64,000 nt of DNA. It comes from Paraburkholderia phenazinium (lineage in GTDB: Bacteria > Pseudomonadota > Gammaproteobacteria > Burkholderiales > Burkholderiaceae). A model generated the notes under the pieces. It did no database searches, had not been told where the DNA came from, and saw nothing but the letters and a program-made list of their open reading frames with translations. The position numbers and the translations under genes were made by a program. Below are positions 14,644 through 23,823 of this stretch, in pieces. The stretch spans positions 1-64,000 of the forward strand of contig NZ_FNCJ01000020.1 of NCBI RefSeq assembly GCF_900100735.1. Direction: 5' to 3'. Positions within the stretch are counted from its first letter, which is position 1; each line of letters starts with the position of its first letter.

Positions 14644-16058
14644 CGGTTTTCGTTTTTACGCCGCCGGCAAGCCTGGCGGCGGCCGGCGCGCGCCGTGCGC
14701 TGGCGGTCCTGGTGCCGTGCCTAGTCGCGGCGCTTGGGGTTATGCCTGCGCTCGCCGACGCACAGAAGAACAAGAATGCGCCCGTTGTCACGGTCCCGTA
14801 TACGACCCAAGCCGGCGACACGCTGTACGAGATCGCGGCGCGCTACCTGCGCGATCAGCGCGATTGGGCCGTACTCAGTCGTCTGAACAAGATTCCTGCT
14901 CCACGCCATCTGCAAGCCGGTGTCCAGGTGCAACTGCCGGTGGCGCTGCTGCGCGAGGAACAGGAATCTGCACGGGTGCTGGCCACTAGCGGTCCGGTCG
15001 AACGCGCGTTCGGCGCCGGTCCGTTTACGCCGCTCGCGGCCGGCATGACGCTTGGCGAGGGCGATCGTCTGCGCACCGGCCATGAAGGTTTCGCGACGCT
15101 CGAACTGGCGGACGGTTCGCACGTGACGGTGTCGCAGGACGCCATGGTCGAGATCGGCAAGCTGCGCCAGACCGCCTTGACCGGCGCCTCCGACCGCGTA
15201 TTCGATTTGCAGCACGGCGAGGTGGATAGCGAAGTGACGCATGCCACCAGGAAAGACGATCGCTTCCAGATCCGTTCGCCCTCGGTGGTGGCCGGCGTGC
15301 GCGGCACGCGTTTCCGGGTGAACTACGACACGGATCAGCAGCAAACCGCCGTTGAAGTGCTGGACGGAGCGGTCGGGGTGGACCCGGCTAGCGTGCGCCC
15401 GCCGGCGCCGGGCGTGCCGCTGCAAGCCTCCGAGCAACTCGTGTCCGCGCACTTCGGCAATGTCTCGGGAGCGAGCGGTTCGATCGGCACGCCGATCGCG
15501 TTGCTGGCCGCTCCCTCGTTGACCGATCCGGGCAAGATCCAGGACGGCAAGACGGTCGCCTTCGACCTCGTGCCGGATAGCCAGGCGGCGGGCTACCGCG
15601 TGCAGATTGCCCGTGACGCGGACCTGCTGGACCTGATCCGCGACCTGCCGGTGAAGGCGCCCCATGCCGACTTCGGCGATCTGCCGGATGGCACGTACTT
15701 CGTGCGCATCTCCTCGGTCGATCGCAACGGCCTCGAAGGCCTGCCGCAAATCTACGCATTCGAGCGGCGCCAGTTGGGTCTGGCCGCCTCGGCCGGGCCG
15801 CGCGCCGGCACGCGCGACTATACGTTCCGCTGGTTCGCGAGCCGTCCGGGCGTGGAGACGCGTTTCCGCTTCGTGCTGGGCGCTTCGCCCGACCTGCGCA
15901 ACCCGCTCGTGGACCGGCCCGACCTGCCGGCCGGCGAGATCGTGGTGACGGATCTGCCGCGTGGCGTTTATTATTGGACCGTAATTGCCGAGCAGTTCGA
16001 AAACGGCCGGTTCTATGAGAAGGGCAGCTCGATCCGGTCGTTCACGCTTGCCCGCTAG
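14640..16058 (+). CDS. LysM and FecR domain periplasmic protein
   Basis: A 472-residue exported protein. A signal peptide covers ~1-41 (ARRALAVLVPCLVAALGVMP, then ALADAQ). A LysM peptidoglycan-binding repeat is at ~50-100 (YTTQAGDTLYEIAARYL...VQVQLP). A FecR domain is at ~130-250 (LRTGHEGFATLELADGSHVT, FQIRSPSVVAGVRGTRFRV). Fibronectin-like repeats run to the C-terminus. Unlike classical FecR anti-sigma proteins it has no cytoplasmic domain. The start is a GTG overlapping the regulator stop. Sitting between a response regulator and a CHASE2 kinase, it is likely a cell-wall-anchored sensor or accessory of that system; this role is inferred. Confidence 0.88.
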   Translation: MTVFVFTPPASLAAAGARRALAVLVPCLVAALGVMPALADAQKNKNAPVVTVPYTTQAGDTLYEIAARYLRDQRDWAVLSRLNKIPAPRHLQAGVQVQLPVALLREEQESARVLATSGPVERAFGAGPFTPLAAGMTLGEGDRLRTGHEGFATLELADGSHVTVSQDAMVEIGKLRQTALTGASDRVFDLQHGEVDSEVTHATRKDDRFQIRSPSVVAGVRGTRFRVNYDTDQQQTAVEVLDGAVGVDPASVRPPAPGVPLQASEQLVSAHFGNVSGASGSIGTPIALLAAPSLTDPGKIQDGKTVAFDLVPDSQAAGYRVQIARDADLLDLIRDLPVKAPHADFGDLPDGTYFVRISSVDRNGLEGLPQIYAFERRQLGLAASAGPRAGTRDYTFRWFASRPGVETRFRFVLGASPDLRNPLVDRPDLPAGEIVVTDLPRGVYYWTVIAEQFENGRFYEKGSSIRSFTLAR

Positions 16059-16076
16059 GACTCCAATAATCCTCGC

Positions 16077-18515
16077 ATGAGCCTTGATCCGCGTGCACGA
16101 CTTGGGCGGCCGGCTGGCCGACGCTTCCTGTTGGAATGGGGTGCGATCGGCTGCCTCGGCATTGCGGTGATCCTGGCGAGCGCGCTCGGCCGCTGGACGG
16201 CCGGCGTCGATCATCTGGTCTATGACCGTTTTCTGGTGTTGCACAAGCAGCCGGCGCTCTCCGATATCGTGGTGGTCGAGATCGACAACGCGAGCGTCGA
16301 CCGGCTCGGCCGCTGGCCCTGGCCGCGTAGCGTCCATGCGAACCTGCTCGCGCAACTGGCCAAGGCCAAACCGGCGGCGGTGATCTACGACGTCCTGTTC
16401 ACCGAGCCCGCCGCCGACGACGTGCAGCTTGCCCACGCCATCTCCCTTAGCCCCACCTATCTGCCGGTGCTGCTCAGCCCCGAGGACAGCGACGGCCAGA
16501 GGGTCGTCGAGAAGCCGGTGCAGTCCTTCGCAGAGGCGGCGGCCGGGCTTGGTCATATCAATATGGAAGTGGACGGCGACGGCATCGTGCGCAGCGTCGC
16601 GCTGTTCGAAGGCGACGCGCACTCGCGCTGGCCGCAGTTGATGGTGCCGGTCTGGCGGGCCATCAAGAGCGGTGCGATCCATCTCGCGCAACCGGTCGAG
16701 CATCTCGCCGGCTTCCGTGACCGTACCCTCGAGCGCGTCGACGAAGCCCGTTTTCTGATTCCTTTCAGCCTGAACGCCGCGAACTACGCGCATGTCTCGT
16801 TCGCTAGCGTGGTGGCCGGCGAGGTGCCGCCGGAGCAGTTGCGCGGCCGCCTGGTGCTGATCGGCGTGACGGCCTCAGGTCTGTTCGATCGCTTTGCGAC
16901 CCCCGTTTCGGGCGAGCTCGGGCCGCTGCCGGGCGTGTTTATTCATGCAAACGTGCTCGACACGCTGCTGACGGGCCGGGCGATCGATCCGGTCCCAGCG
17001 TTGCCGGTCGTACTCGTCGCGCTGCTGCCGCTCGCCGTGCTGCTCGCCGGTTTCCTCGTGCTGTCGCCGCGGCGCTCGTTGTTGCTGACGCTGGGCTTGA
17101 GCTTCGTCATCACCGGTGGCAGTGCTGCCTTGCTGTACGGCGCGCGGCTGTGGATGTCGCCGGTGCCGGCGGTGCTGGGCCTGATCGTGGTGTACCCGAT
17201 CTGGAACTGGCGCCGCCTCGAAATGACCATGACGTATCTGCGCAAGGAGCTGCAGCGTCTCGCCGACGAGCCGCATCTGTTGCCGGAGACGCCGCCGCGC
17301 CGCCGCGAGTTCGGCGGCGACGTGCTGGAGCAGCATATGGCGCTGATGGCGCAGGCCGCCCAGCGGGTGCAGGACATGAAGCGCTTTGTCTGGGACAGCC
17401 TCGACAGCGTGCCCGAGCCCATTCTGGTGAGCGACGTGCGTGGCATCGTGCTGATCGCCAATCACGCGGCCATGGCGCACTTTGCCCGGCTGGGTTCGCT
17501 GCGGCCGCAAGGCCGTCCGATGCGCGAGGTGCTCGGCGATCTGGCGTTGGTGAAGACCATCGACGACGGGACCGAGGGCGGCGACGCCGAAAACGATGCG
17601 CTGGCACGCACCCACTGGCCGGCCATCCTCGATCCGGCGCGCCGCGAATTTGCCGACCTGATGGCGCACGGCATCGAGGTGCGCGATCTGACCGAGCGCG
17701 ACCACCTGCTGCGCTATGCCACCTGCACCAACGAAGAGGGTGAAGTGACCGGCTGGATCGCCGGTCTGGTCGACGTCTCGGCGCTGCACGCGGCGGAGCG
17801 CCAGCGCGAGGATGCGCTGCGGCTCCTGTCGCACGACATGCGCTCGCCGCAGGCCTCGATTCTCGCGCTGGTCGAGATCGAGCGCGCGCGCATCGAGTCG
17901 GACCATGTGCATGAACTGCTCGAGCGGATTGCCCGTTACTCGCGCCGCGCGCTGACGCTGGCCGACGATTTCGTGCAACTGGCGCGCGCGGAGTCGCAAG
18001 CCTATGTGCTCGAACCGGTGAGCCTGAGCGAGCTGACCATCGACGCCAGCGACGAAGTCTGGCCGCAGGCTCACGCCAAGCAGATTCATATGGAAACCGA
18101 AAGCGCGGACGACGACGGTTACTGGATCTGCGCCGATCGCTCGTTGATGACGCGCGCGCTCGTCAATATCATGAACAATGCGGTCAAGTACAGCCCGCCC
18201 GGCTCGCGCATCACCTGCACGATCGGGGCAGTCAACGGCCTGCCGCGGCGCGTGCAATGCACGATTCGCGACCAGGGCTATGGCATTCCGCTGGAACAGC
18301 AAAGCCGTCTGTTTCAGCGGTTCCACCGCTTTCACGAGGCCGAACAGCCGGAGACCGGCGGCGCAGGGCTCGGGATGGCGTTTGTCAAAACAGTCGTGAC
18401 GCGCCACGGCGGGGATGTGCGCGTCGACAGCGCGCCGGGCAAGGGCACCGCGTTTACCTTGCTGCTGCCGGCGCTCGACGACACGAAGCTCGACACACAG
18501 CTTGAGCACGCCTGA
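16077..18515 (+). CDS. CHASE2-domain sensor histidine kinase
   Basis: An 812-residue membrane kinase. After a first helix (~20-40) comes a CHASE2 sensor domain (~45-300, with LSDIVVVEIDNASVDRLGRW and INMEVDGDGIVRSVALF). Three membrane helices follow near 305-375. A PAS-like region is at ~435-560, a dimerisation/phospho-acceptor box has His in LRLLSHDMRSPQAS (~582), and an HATPase domain contains MNNAVKYSPPGS and GAGLGMAFVKTVV. It would autophosphorylate and act on the OmpR-type regulator two genes upstream. The signal is unknown; CHASE2 is usually exported. Spacing to the FecR gene is 18 bp, consistent with one operon. Confidence 0.93.
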   Translation: MSLDPRARLGRPAGRRFLLEWGAIGCLGIAVILASALGRWTAGVDHLVYDRFLVLHKQPALSDIVVVEIDNASVDRLGRWPWPRSVHANLLAQLAKAKPAAVIYDVLFTEPAADDVQLAHAISLSPTYLPVLLSPEDSDGQRVVEKPVQSFAEAAAGLGHINMEVDGDGIVRSVALFEGDAHSRWPQLMVPVWRAIKSGAIHLAQPVEHLAGFRDRTLERVDEARFLIPFSLNAANYAHVSFASVVAGEVPPEQLRGRLVLIGVTASGLFDRFATPVSGELGPLPGVFIHANVLDTLLTGRAIDPVPALPVVLVALLPLAVLLAGFLVLSPRRSLLLTLGLSFVITGGSAALLYGARLWMSPVPAVLGLIVVYPIWNWRRLEMTMTYLRKELQRLADEPHLLPETPPRRREFGGDVLEQHMALMAQAAQRVQDMKRFVWDSLDSVPEPILVSDVRGIVLIANHAAMAHFARLGSLRPQGRPMREVLGDLALVKTIDDGTEGGDAENDALARTHWPAILDPARREFADLMAHGIEVRDLTERDHLLRYATCTNEEGEVTGWIAGLVDVSALHAAERQREDALRLLSHDMRSPQASILALVEIERARIESDHVHELLERIARYSRRALTLADDFVQLARAESQAYVLEPVSLSELTIDASDEVWPQAHAKQIHMETESADDDGYWICADRSLMTRALVNIMNNAVKYSPPGSRITCTIGAVNGLPRRVQCTIRDQGYGIPLEQQSRLFQRFHRFHEAEQPETGGAGLGMAFVKTVVTRHGGDVRVDSAPGKGTAFTLLLPALDDTKLDTQLEHA

Positions 18516-18549
18516 TGGGCGTGCCGTATTCTCTTGAAGCGAGAAGAAA

Positions 18550-19158
18550 ATGAAAATCACGCTGATCTACGCTGCGCTAGTCGCAGCAAGCCTCACCGGC
18601 GGCCTGTCAGGGTGCGCCGGCGTCAATACCGACGTGCGCGCGTCGCCGTCGGCCACGCCGCTCGCCGGCGAGCACAGCTATGCGCTGGCACGCTCGCCGC
18701 TGCAGGACGCGAGTCCAGATCATATGCAGTACGAAACGTGGATTCGTACTGAACTGGGCAAATACGGCTTTACCGATGTACCGCAGCAGCGGGCGCACTA
18801 TCTGCTCTCGATTGCGTACGACACGCGTCTGGCGGGGGTCGGCGTCGGTGCGGCGGATTGCACGGAGGCAGGGTGCAATAGCCCCGGCGCGACGTCGTTT
18901 TCGCTGTTCGGCGGCAAGACGTACAGGCATTCGCTAACGCTGCGTTTCTTCGAGCAGACCAATGGCCACGAGGTCTATAAGGTGAGCGCGAGCAGCCAGG
19001 ATCATGATGCCGATCCGCTGCACGCGATTCCGTATCTGGTGAAGAGCGCGCTGGCGCAATTTCCCTTCGCCGATCATCCGGATTGGCGCGTGAAGCTGCG
19101 TACCGACGACGCCGGCGGGGCGCCCAGGATTACCTCCGTCAAGCCGGTGCAGCCCTGA
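18550..19158 (+). CDS. DUF4136 lipoprotein
   Basis: A 202-residue predicted lipoprotein. The signal ends in the lipobox LSGC (Cys ~22), so it is membrane-anchored and probably periplasmic. The rest matches the DUF4136 pattern (YALARSPLQDASPDHMQYET, LGKYGFTDVPQQRAHYLLS). Function is unknown for the family. It starts 34 bp after the kinase, with GAGAAGAA before the ATG, and may be the last gene of the two-component operon. Confidence 0.82.
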   Translation: MKITLIYAALVAASLTGGLSGCAGVNTDVRASPSATPLAGEHSYALARSPLQDASPDHMQYETWIRTELGKYGFTDVPQQRAHYLLSIAYDTRLAGVGVGAADCTEAGCNSPGATSFSLFGGKTYRHSLTLRFFEQTNGHEVYKVSASSQDHDADPLHAIPYLVKSALAQFPFADHPDWRVKLRTDDAGGAPRITSVKPVQP

Positions 19159-19208
19159 GTCACGAAAGCCACGCGTCGATGTTCAATAGGATGTCTGGCT
19201 CGCGCCGT

Positions 19209-20126
19209 CTAGCTCAGAGCCACTTCGACCGTTGCGCGGCGCCGCTCTTCGACCATTGTTTCGATCAACGAAGCGAGATCGTCCGTGGCAGGATCGCGGA
19301 TCCCCGATGAGCGGTGCAGTTCGAGATCGGCTGGCGGCAGCGGCGGTAAACCTTCCGCTGCACCGAGCACGCGCCAGCTTTCCGGTAGCGTGCAACGGTC
19401 GATGATCGTCACTGCCGCGCCGTGGTTCACCGCCACCTTGATGCCGGTCGGGCTCTGACTCGTATAGACCACGTGATAGGGCCGGTCGAGCGCCGCCAGC
19501 GCTTCGAGTCCGCGCTGCCGGTAACAGCAGGTCTCCGGAAACAGCGCGAGTGGCACCGACGCCTTGCGGTCCAGTACGAAATCCTTGTGCGCCGCCCACA
19601 CCACTTCCTCCCGCCCCAGATTGCGGCCGCCCGTTTGCGAGCCGTGCCGCACCACGAGCGCCAGATCCAGTTCACCCGCCTGCAAGCGTTCGAGCAATTC
19701 GAGCGACATCCGGCAATGGATGTGCGGCCGTGCACCGGGACGCAGCTCGTAAAACTTCTTGAGCAGCTCCGGCAACCACAATTCGGCGTAATCCTCCGGC
19801 AGTCCAAAGCGGATCACGCCCTCGCGGCTGCTCCGGTTTAGTGCGGCGATCGCCTCGTTTTGCACCTGAATAATGCGCCGGGCGTGAATCAGGAAGTTCT
19901 CGCCGTCGCGTGACAGAGCGAGGCGCCGGCTATTGCGCAGAAACATATGCGTCTCCAGCCGCTCTTCGAGCGTGCGGATACGCAGGCTGATGGTGGATTG
20001 CGTGCGATGAAGCTGCTTCGCCGCTGCCGTGAAGCCGCCGCTATCCACCACGGCGACGAATGCACGCACCAGTTCGGGGTCCAGAGAGCTGAGTTTGGAC
20101 CAATCGGGTCCGCTGATGGCTGCCAT
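19209..20126 (-). CDS. LysR-family regulator of the dioxygenase operon
   Basis: A 305-residue LysR-type regulator. Its N-terminal helix-turn-helix is at ~15-75 (LVRAFVAVVDSGGFTAAAKQ, RTQSTISLRIRTLEERLE), followed by an effector-binding domain at ~100-295. It is divergent from the 2-oxoglutarate dioxygenase gene with ~140 bp between, the usual arrangement for autoregulation plus activation of the facing operon. A LysR-like inverted repeat is present in that gap. The effector is presumably the compound taken up or degraded by the operon. Confidence 0.92.
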   Translation of the reverse strand: MAAISGPDWSKLSSLDPELVRAFVAVVDSGGFTAAAKQLHRTQSTISLRIRTLEERLETHMFLRNSRRLALSRDGENFLIHARRIIQVQNEAIAALNRSSREGVIRFGLPEDYAELWLPELLKKFYELRPGARPHIHCRMSLELLERLQAGELDLALVVRHGSQTGGRNLGREEVVWAAHKDFVLDRKASVPLALFPETCCYRQRGLEALAALDRPYHVVYTSQSPTGIKVAVNHGAAVTIIDRCTLPESWRVLGAAEGLPPLPPADLELHRSSGIRDPATDDLASLIETMVEERRRATVEVALS

Positions 20127-20185
20127 CGGAATTACTCGCTTTCCAAAGAAATTTGGCGATCAAAACATGGGGACGTCGGTGAGCT

Positions 20186-20217
20186 GATTGTTGTCGAAGA
20201 TTGTTGTCGAAAACAAT
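20186..20217. promoter_or_regulatory. LysR-type operator candidate with tandem repeat
   Basis: GATTGTTGTCGAA is repeated exactly in tandem (20186-20198 and 20199-20211). The second copy forms a perfect inverted repeat, ATTGTT-N6-AACAAT (20200-20217), of the T-N11-A type bound by LysR proteins. It is centred ~60 bp before the dioxygenase start. Confidence 0.55.
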
Positions 20218-20267
20218 TCAGCTCACAAATCAACCTGCAAACCACGAAACTGAACTGGAGCCACACC

Positions 20268-21155
20268 GTGTCAGCCAGCCTGCCTCTTGCCGACGCCGAA
20301 TGTACCGATCTGAGCGATATCGTCGATACCGAGCGTTATCCGTTGCACGATCCGGACCACCCCCGCATGCGCGAGTTGATCGCGAGCTGCCGTGCGCATC
20401 TTGCCGGCAACGGCAGCGCCGTGCTGCACGGTTTTCTGCGTCCCGCTGCGTTGGAGCAGGCGCGCGCCGAAGGCCTGGCGCTCGCCACCAAGACCTATTT
20501 TTCAAGCCGCAAGGTCAATGCCTATTTCACGGCTGACGATCCAACGTTGCCTAAAGGAGACCCGCGCCGCGTCTTCATGGACCGCACCAGTGGCTTCGTC
20601 ACGCGCGACGTGATTCCGGCTGACGCGATCGTTCATCGCATCTACGTGGCACAGGCGATGAAGCGCTTCGTAGCCGCGTGCCTCGGCGAGGAGCGCGTCT
20701 GGGAATATGCCGATCCCTATGCGGGCCTCGTGCAGAACGTGATGCCGCCGGGCACCGAGCAGCCGTGGCACTACGACACCAACGAATTCATTGTTTCCAT
20801 GATGACGCAGCAGCCTGACGCGGGCGGCGACTTCGAGTACTGCCCGAACATCCGTTCTCCTGAAGGTGAGAACTATGGCGGCGTCGGCGCGGTGGTGCGC
20901 GGCGAGACGCGCGCACCGATCAACGTGATCACGCTGCAGCCGGGCGATCTGCAACTGTTCAAGGGCCGTTTTTCGCTGCATCGCGTGACCCAGGTGGCGG
21001 GCGCGATCGACCGTCACACGGCCATCTTTGCGTACTCAAAGAAGCCCGGTGTGATTGGCCGGCTCGAGCGCACCCGGCAGCTCTATGGCCGGGTCTCCGA
21101 GATGCACCTGGAAGCCGAACAACGGCTGGTGCGTGCCGACAATCTGGTCGATTGA
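20268..21155 (+). CDS. 2-oxoglutarate/Fe(II)-dependent dioxygenase, BesD/phytanoyl-CoA hydroxylase-like
   Basis: A 295-residue non-haem iron oxygenase. The iron triad is visible as His and Asp in WHYDTNEF (~168/170) and the distal His in FKGRFSLHRVTQV (~239). An Arg in VAGAIDRHT (~247) is a likely 2-oxoglutarate ligand. The GGDFEYCPNIRSPEGENYGG segment recalls the BesD amino-acid halogenase/hydroxylase group. Here Asp occupies the iron-ligand position, which favours hydroxylation or demethylation over halogenation. The GTG start is chosen because GGAG (20257-20260) sits 7 bp ahead; no upstream ATG fits. It leads an operon with a DddP-like protein and a betaine-type transporter, so the substrate is probably an onium or amino-acid-like compound. 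That is inference. Confidence 0.82.
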   Translation: MSASLPLADAECTDLSDIVDTERYPLHDPDHPRMRELIASCRAHLAGNGSAVLHGFLRPAALEQARAEGLALATKTYFSSRKVNAYFTADDPTLPKGDPRRVFMDRTSGFVTRDVIPADAIVHRIYVAQAMKRFVAACLGEERVWEYADPYAGLVQNVMPPGTEQPWHYDTNEFIVSMMTQQPDAGGDFEYCPNIRSPEGENYGGVGAVVRGETRAPINVITLQPGDLQLFKGRFSLHRVTQVAGAIDRHTAIFAYSKKPGVIGRLERTRQLYGRVSEMHLEAEQRLVRADNLVD

Positions 21156-21229
21156 GGCCGCACGTTCCCCCGCTTTGAAACCGTAGTCCCTGTTGCTCAC
21201 GATATTTATAACGTTCCCCACTGGAAATC

Positions 21230-22456
21230 ATGACGATTCTTCGCCCGACTCATCGCCCGGAAGACTGTGAACCGACTGCAGAAGAGATTGCGCAGATCCA
21301 GCGCGACCGGCTCGCCGCCGTGCGGCGCGAGCTGAAAAAGCGCGACCTGACCGCCGCGATCCTGTTCGACCCGACTCACATGCGCTATGCGACCGGCTCG
21401 CGCAACATGCAGGTCTATTCGATGCGCAACCCCGCGCGTTATGCGTTCATTCCGGCCGAAGGCAAGGTCGTGCTGTTCGAATACGCGGGCTGCGATTTTC
21501 TCGCCGAAGGTCTCGATACCGTCGACGAGATTCGTCCGGCCACGGCGATCTCGTACTACTTTTGCGACGACATGCTCGGCCGCGTGACCGAACGCTGGGC
21601 CGACGAGATCGACGATCTGGTCAAGCAGTGCGGCGGCGGCAAGCGGATTGCAATCGAGAGCGCGACTTCCGCAGCGGCCTTCGCGCTGCAGGCGCGGGGC
21701 TATCAGATCTCCGACGCGCAGGAGCCGTTGGAACGGGCGCGTGCCATCAAGGTGCCCAACGAGATCAAGATGATCCGCTCGTCGCTGCGTGCCGCGGAAG
21801 AGGGCGTGCATAAGCTCGAAGCAGCGCTCGTGCCCGGCATCAGCGAGAACGAGCTGTGGTCGCATCTGCACAAGCACATCATCGAAACGGACGGCGACTA
21901 TGTGGAGACGCGCCTGATCAGCTCAGGCCCGCGCACCAACCCATGGTTTCAGGAAAGCAGCCCGCGCAAGATCCAGGCGGGCGAGCTGGTTGGACTCGAC
22001 ACCGACGTGGTCGGGCGTTTTGGTTATTACGCCGACTTCTCGCGCACCTTCCTGTGCGGTGGCGGTCCGGCGACGCCCGCGCAGAAGAACCTCTACAAGC
22101 TCGCCTACGAGCAGGTCCATTCGAATATGGAAAACGTGCGTGCCGGCACGACCTTCCAGGAGTTTATCGCCAAGGCCTGGAAGATCCCGGGCCCGTACCA
22201 GGCGCGCCGCTATTTCGCACTGGCGCACGGCGTCGGCATGACGGGCGAGTACCCGTACATCGTCCATCGCGAAGACAACGAAGCGAAGGGCTACGACGGC
22301 GTGATGGAACCAGGTATGACGCTGTGCATCGAGAGCTACATCGGCCATGAGGACGGCGGTGAAGGCGTCAAGCTCGAAGAGCAGGTGTATATCCGCGACG
22401 ACGGCCAGGTGGAACTGCTGTCCGACTATCCGTTTGAGAAGCGCCTGCTCGCCTGA
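21230..22456 (+). CDS. M24-fold metalloenzyme resembling DMSP lyase DddP
   Basis: A 408-residue creatinase/prolidase-fold protein. The N-terminal domain has the DddP-like phrase THMRYATGSRNMQVYSMRN (~48-66). The C-terminal pita-bread domain has metal-ligand candidates Asp ~257, 259 and 269 (LDTDVVGRFGYYADF), His ~333 (ALAHGVGMTGEYP), Glu ~368 (CIESYIG) and Glu ~383 (KLEEQV). Their spacing equals that of the DddP ligands D295, D297, D307, H371, E406 and E421 as I recall them. The residue matching catalytic D377 is Gly here (HGVGMTG). It could be a divergent lyase, a creatinase-like hydrolase or a peptidase. The 74-bp gap to the dioxygenase supports one operon. Confidence 0.75.
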   Translation: MTILRPTHRPEDCEPTAEEIAQIQRDRLAAVRRELKKRDLTAAILFDPTHMRYATGSRNMQVYSMRNPARYAFIPAEGKVVLFEYAGCDFLAEGLDTVDEIRPATAISYYFCDDMLGRVTERWADEIDDLVKQCGGGKRIAIESATSAAAFALQARGYQISDAQEPLERARAIKVPNEIKMIRSSLRAAEEGVHKLEAALVPGISENELWSHLHKHIIETDGDYVETRLISSGPRTNPWFQESSPRKIQAGELVGLDTDVVGRFGYYADFSRTFLCGGGPATPAQKNLYKLAYEQVHSNMENVRAGTTFQEFIAKAWKIPGPYQARRYFALAHGVGMTGEYPYIVHREDNEAKGYDGVMEPGMTLCIESYIGHEDGGEGVKLEEQVYIRDDGQVELLSDYPFEKRLLA

Positions 22457-22524
22457 AGGACGGTAACGCGAGAGGTTTCCTGCATTCGAACTCAACGTAT
22501 TTCCATGCACAAGGGTGATCGATC

Positions 22525-23571
22525 ATGCAATTCAGACTACTCCGGGCGGCGCTCGCCGCCGCCGCACTGACCTTGAGCGGGACGACGGCTCATGCAGCCT
22601 CTACTGCAGCCAATAGCTGGTGTACGCAAGGCAAGACCGTGCATTTCGCGGGTATCACATGGGAAAGCGGCTCCTTCGCCACTGAGGTGCTGCGGCAGAT
22701 TCTCGAGAAAGGCTACGGCTGCAAGACCGATGTGGTGCAGGGCAGCACGGCGGCCACCGAAACGGCGCTCGCGCATAACGACGTGCAGGTGTGGGCCGAA
22801 CAATGGACGGGCCGCAGCGAAATCACGGCCAAGGCGGTCGCCACCGGTTCGGTCAAGCTGGTGGGCGACACCTTGCCGGGCGGCACCAAGGAAGGCTGGT
22901 TCGTGCCGGAATACGTGATCAAGGGCGATCCGGCGCGCGGCATCAAGCCGCTGGCGCCGGACCTCGTCTCGGTGACGGATTTGCCGAAGTACAAGAGCGT
23001 GTTCGCCGACGACGAGGAACCGGATAAGGGCCGCTTTCTCAACTGCCCGACGGGTTGGGATTGCGAACGTGTGAATACACGTCTCTTGAAAGTGCTGAAC
23101 CTCGACGCGACCTACACCAACTTCCACCCTGGCACGGGTGCGGCGCTGGATGCCGCGATCGCTTCCGCGTACCAGCGCGGCGCGCCGATTGTTTTCTACT
23201 ACTGGGGACCGGCTGCGCTGATGGCGAAGTACAAGTTCGCCCAACTGAAAATGCCGCCGTACAACGATGCCTGCTGGAAGACCTTGCGTGACGAGAGCAG
23301 CACGCAGCAATGCGCGTCGTCGTACATGGTGTCGCATGTGACGGTGGGCGTGTCGACGCCGTTCTATGACGCAGACCCTGACCTGATGTCGATGCTCACC
23401 AAGGTCAAGTTTCCGATGGACTTCCTGAACAGCACCATCCTCGAGATGAGCACCAGGAAGCTCGACGGTTCCGCGATGGCCACGCAGTTTCTGCGCGATC
23501 ACCCGGAAATGTGGAAGCAGTGGGTGCCGGCGGATGTTGCGTCGAAAGTGCAGGCGAATCTCGGGACTTGA
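22525..23571 (+). CDS. Glycine betaine/choline-type ABC transporter substrate-binding protein
   Basis: A 348-residue periplasmic binding protein. The signal peptide ends near residue 25 (ALTLSGTTAHAAS). The OpuAC domain opens KTVHFAGITWESGSFATEVL, and aromatic residues in VWAEQWTG and FYYWGPAALMAKY are typical of quaternary-amine cages. The SBP is complete. It is 68 bp after the M24 gene and belongs with the ATPase at 23835. The permease that should follow is only a fragment, so the transporter may not work in this genome. The ligand could be glycine betaine, DMSP, carnitine or a related onium compound. Confidence 0.88.
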   Translation: MQFRLLRAALAAAALTLSGTTAHAASTAANSWCTQGKTVHFAGITWESGSFATEVLRQILEKGYGCKTDVVQGSTAATETALAHNDVQVWAEQWTGRSEITAKAVATGSVKLVGDTLPGGTKEGWFVPEYVIKGDPARGIKPLAPDLVSVTDLPKYKSVFADDEEPDKGRFLNCPTGWDCERVNTRLLKVLNLDATYTNFHPGTGAALDAAIASAYQRGAPIVFYYWGPAALMAKYKFAQLKMPPYNDACWKTLRDESSTQQCASSYMVSHVTVGVSTPFYDADPDLMSMLTKVKFPMDFLNSTILEMSTRKLDGSAMATQFLRDHPEMWKQWVPADVASKVQANLGT

Positions 23572-23601
23572 ACGAAACCGAACCGAAGCGGCACGCCGCG
23601 T

Positions 23602-23823
23602 GGTCTCGGTGAGGACGTGCTCGCCGGCATTCAGACGCTCGATGTCGGCAAGGGCATGCAGGCCGGCATCGCGATCGTGATTCTGGCGATCGTAATCGAC
23701 CGGGTCAGCCAGGGCTATGGCCAGGAGCGCCGCGCCCGGCGCGTCGCGGCGGCGCAGCGCAACGCGCGGGTGCAGGCTCGCCGTCAAAAGCGTGTGCAGG
23801 CCATGGTGCGGGACATTGGGTAA
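23602..23823 (+). pseudogene. 3' remnant of the betaine-type ABC permease
   Basis: Translation from 23602 gives GLGEDVLAGIQTLDVGKGMQ, followed by AGIAIVILAIVIDRVSQGYG and a basic tail. This is the well-known end of ProW/OpuAB permeases, including the last membrane helix. A normal permease has roughly 280-300 residues; only ~73 remain. The frame is open back to the SBP stop but has no permease sequence there, so ~600 bp including the EAA-type coupling loop have been lost between 23572 and 23601. A GTG at 23617 could still start a short peptide. Confidence 0.85.

Noticed and set aside
14721..16793. 690-codon open frame on the minus strand
   Set aside because: Antisense to the LysM-FecR and CHASE2 kinase genes, whose domains are clear; composition is that of a shadow frame.
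20268..21155. Dioxygenase as a radical halogenase
   Set aside because: The iron-binding motif keeps Asp (WHYDTNEF). Halogenases of this fold have a small residue there to make room for halide.
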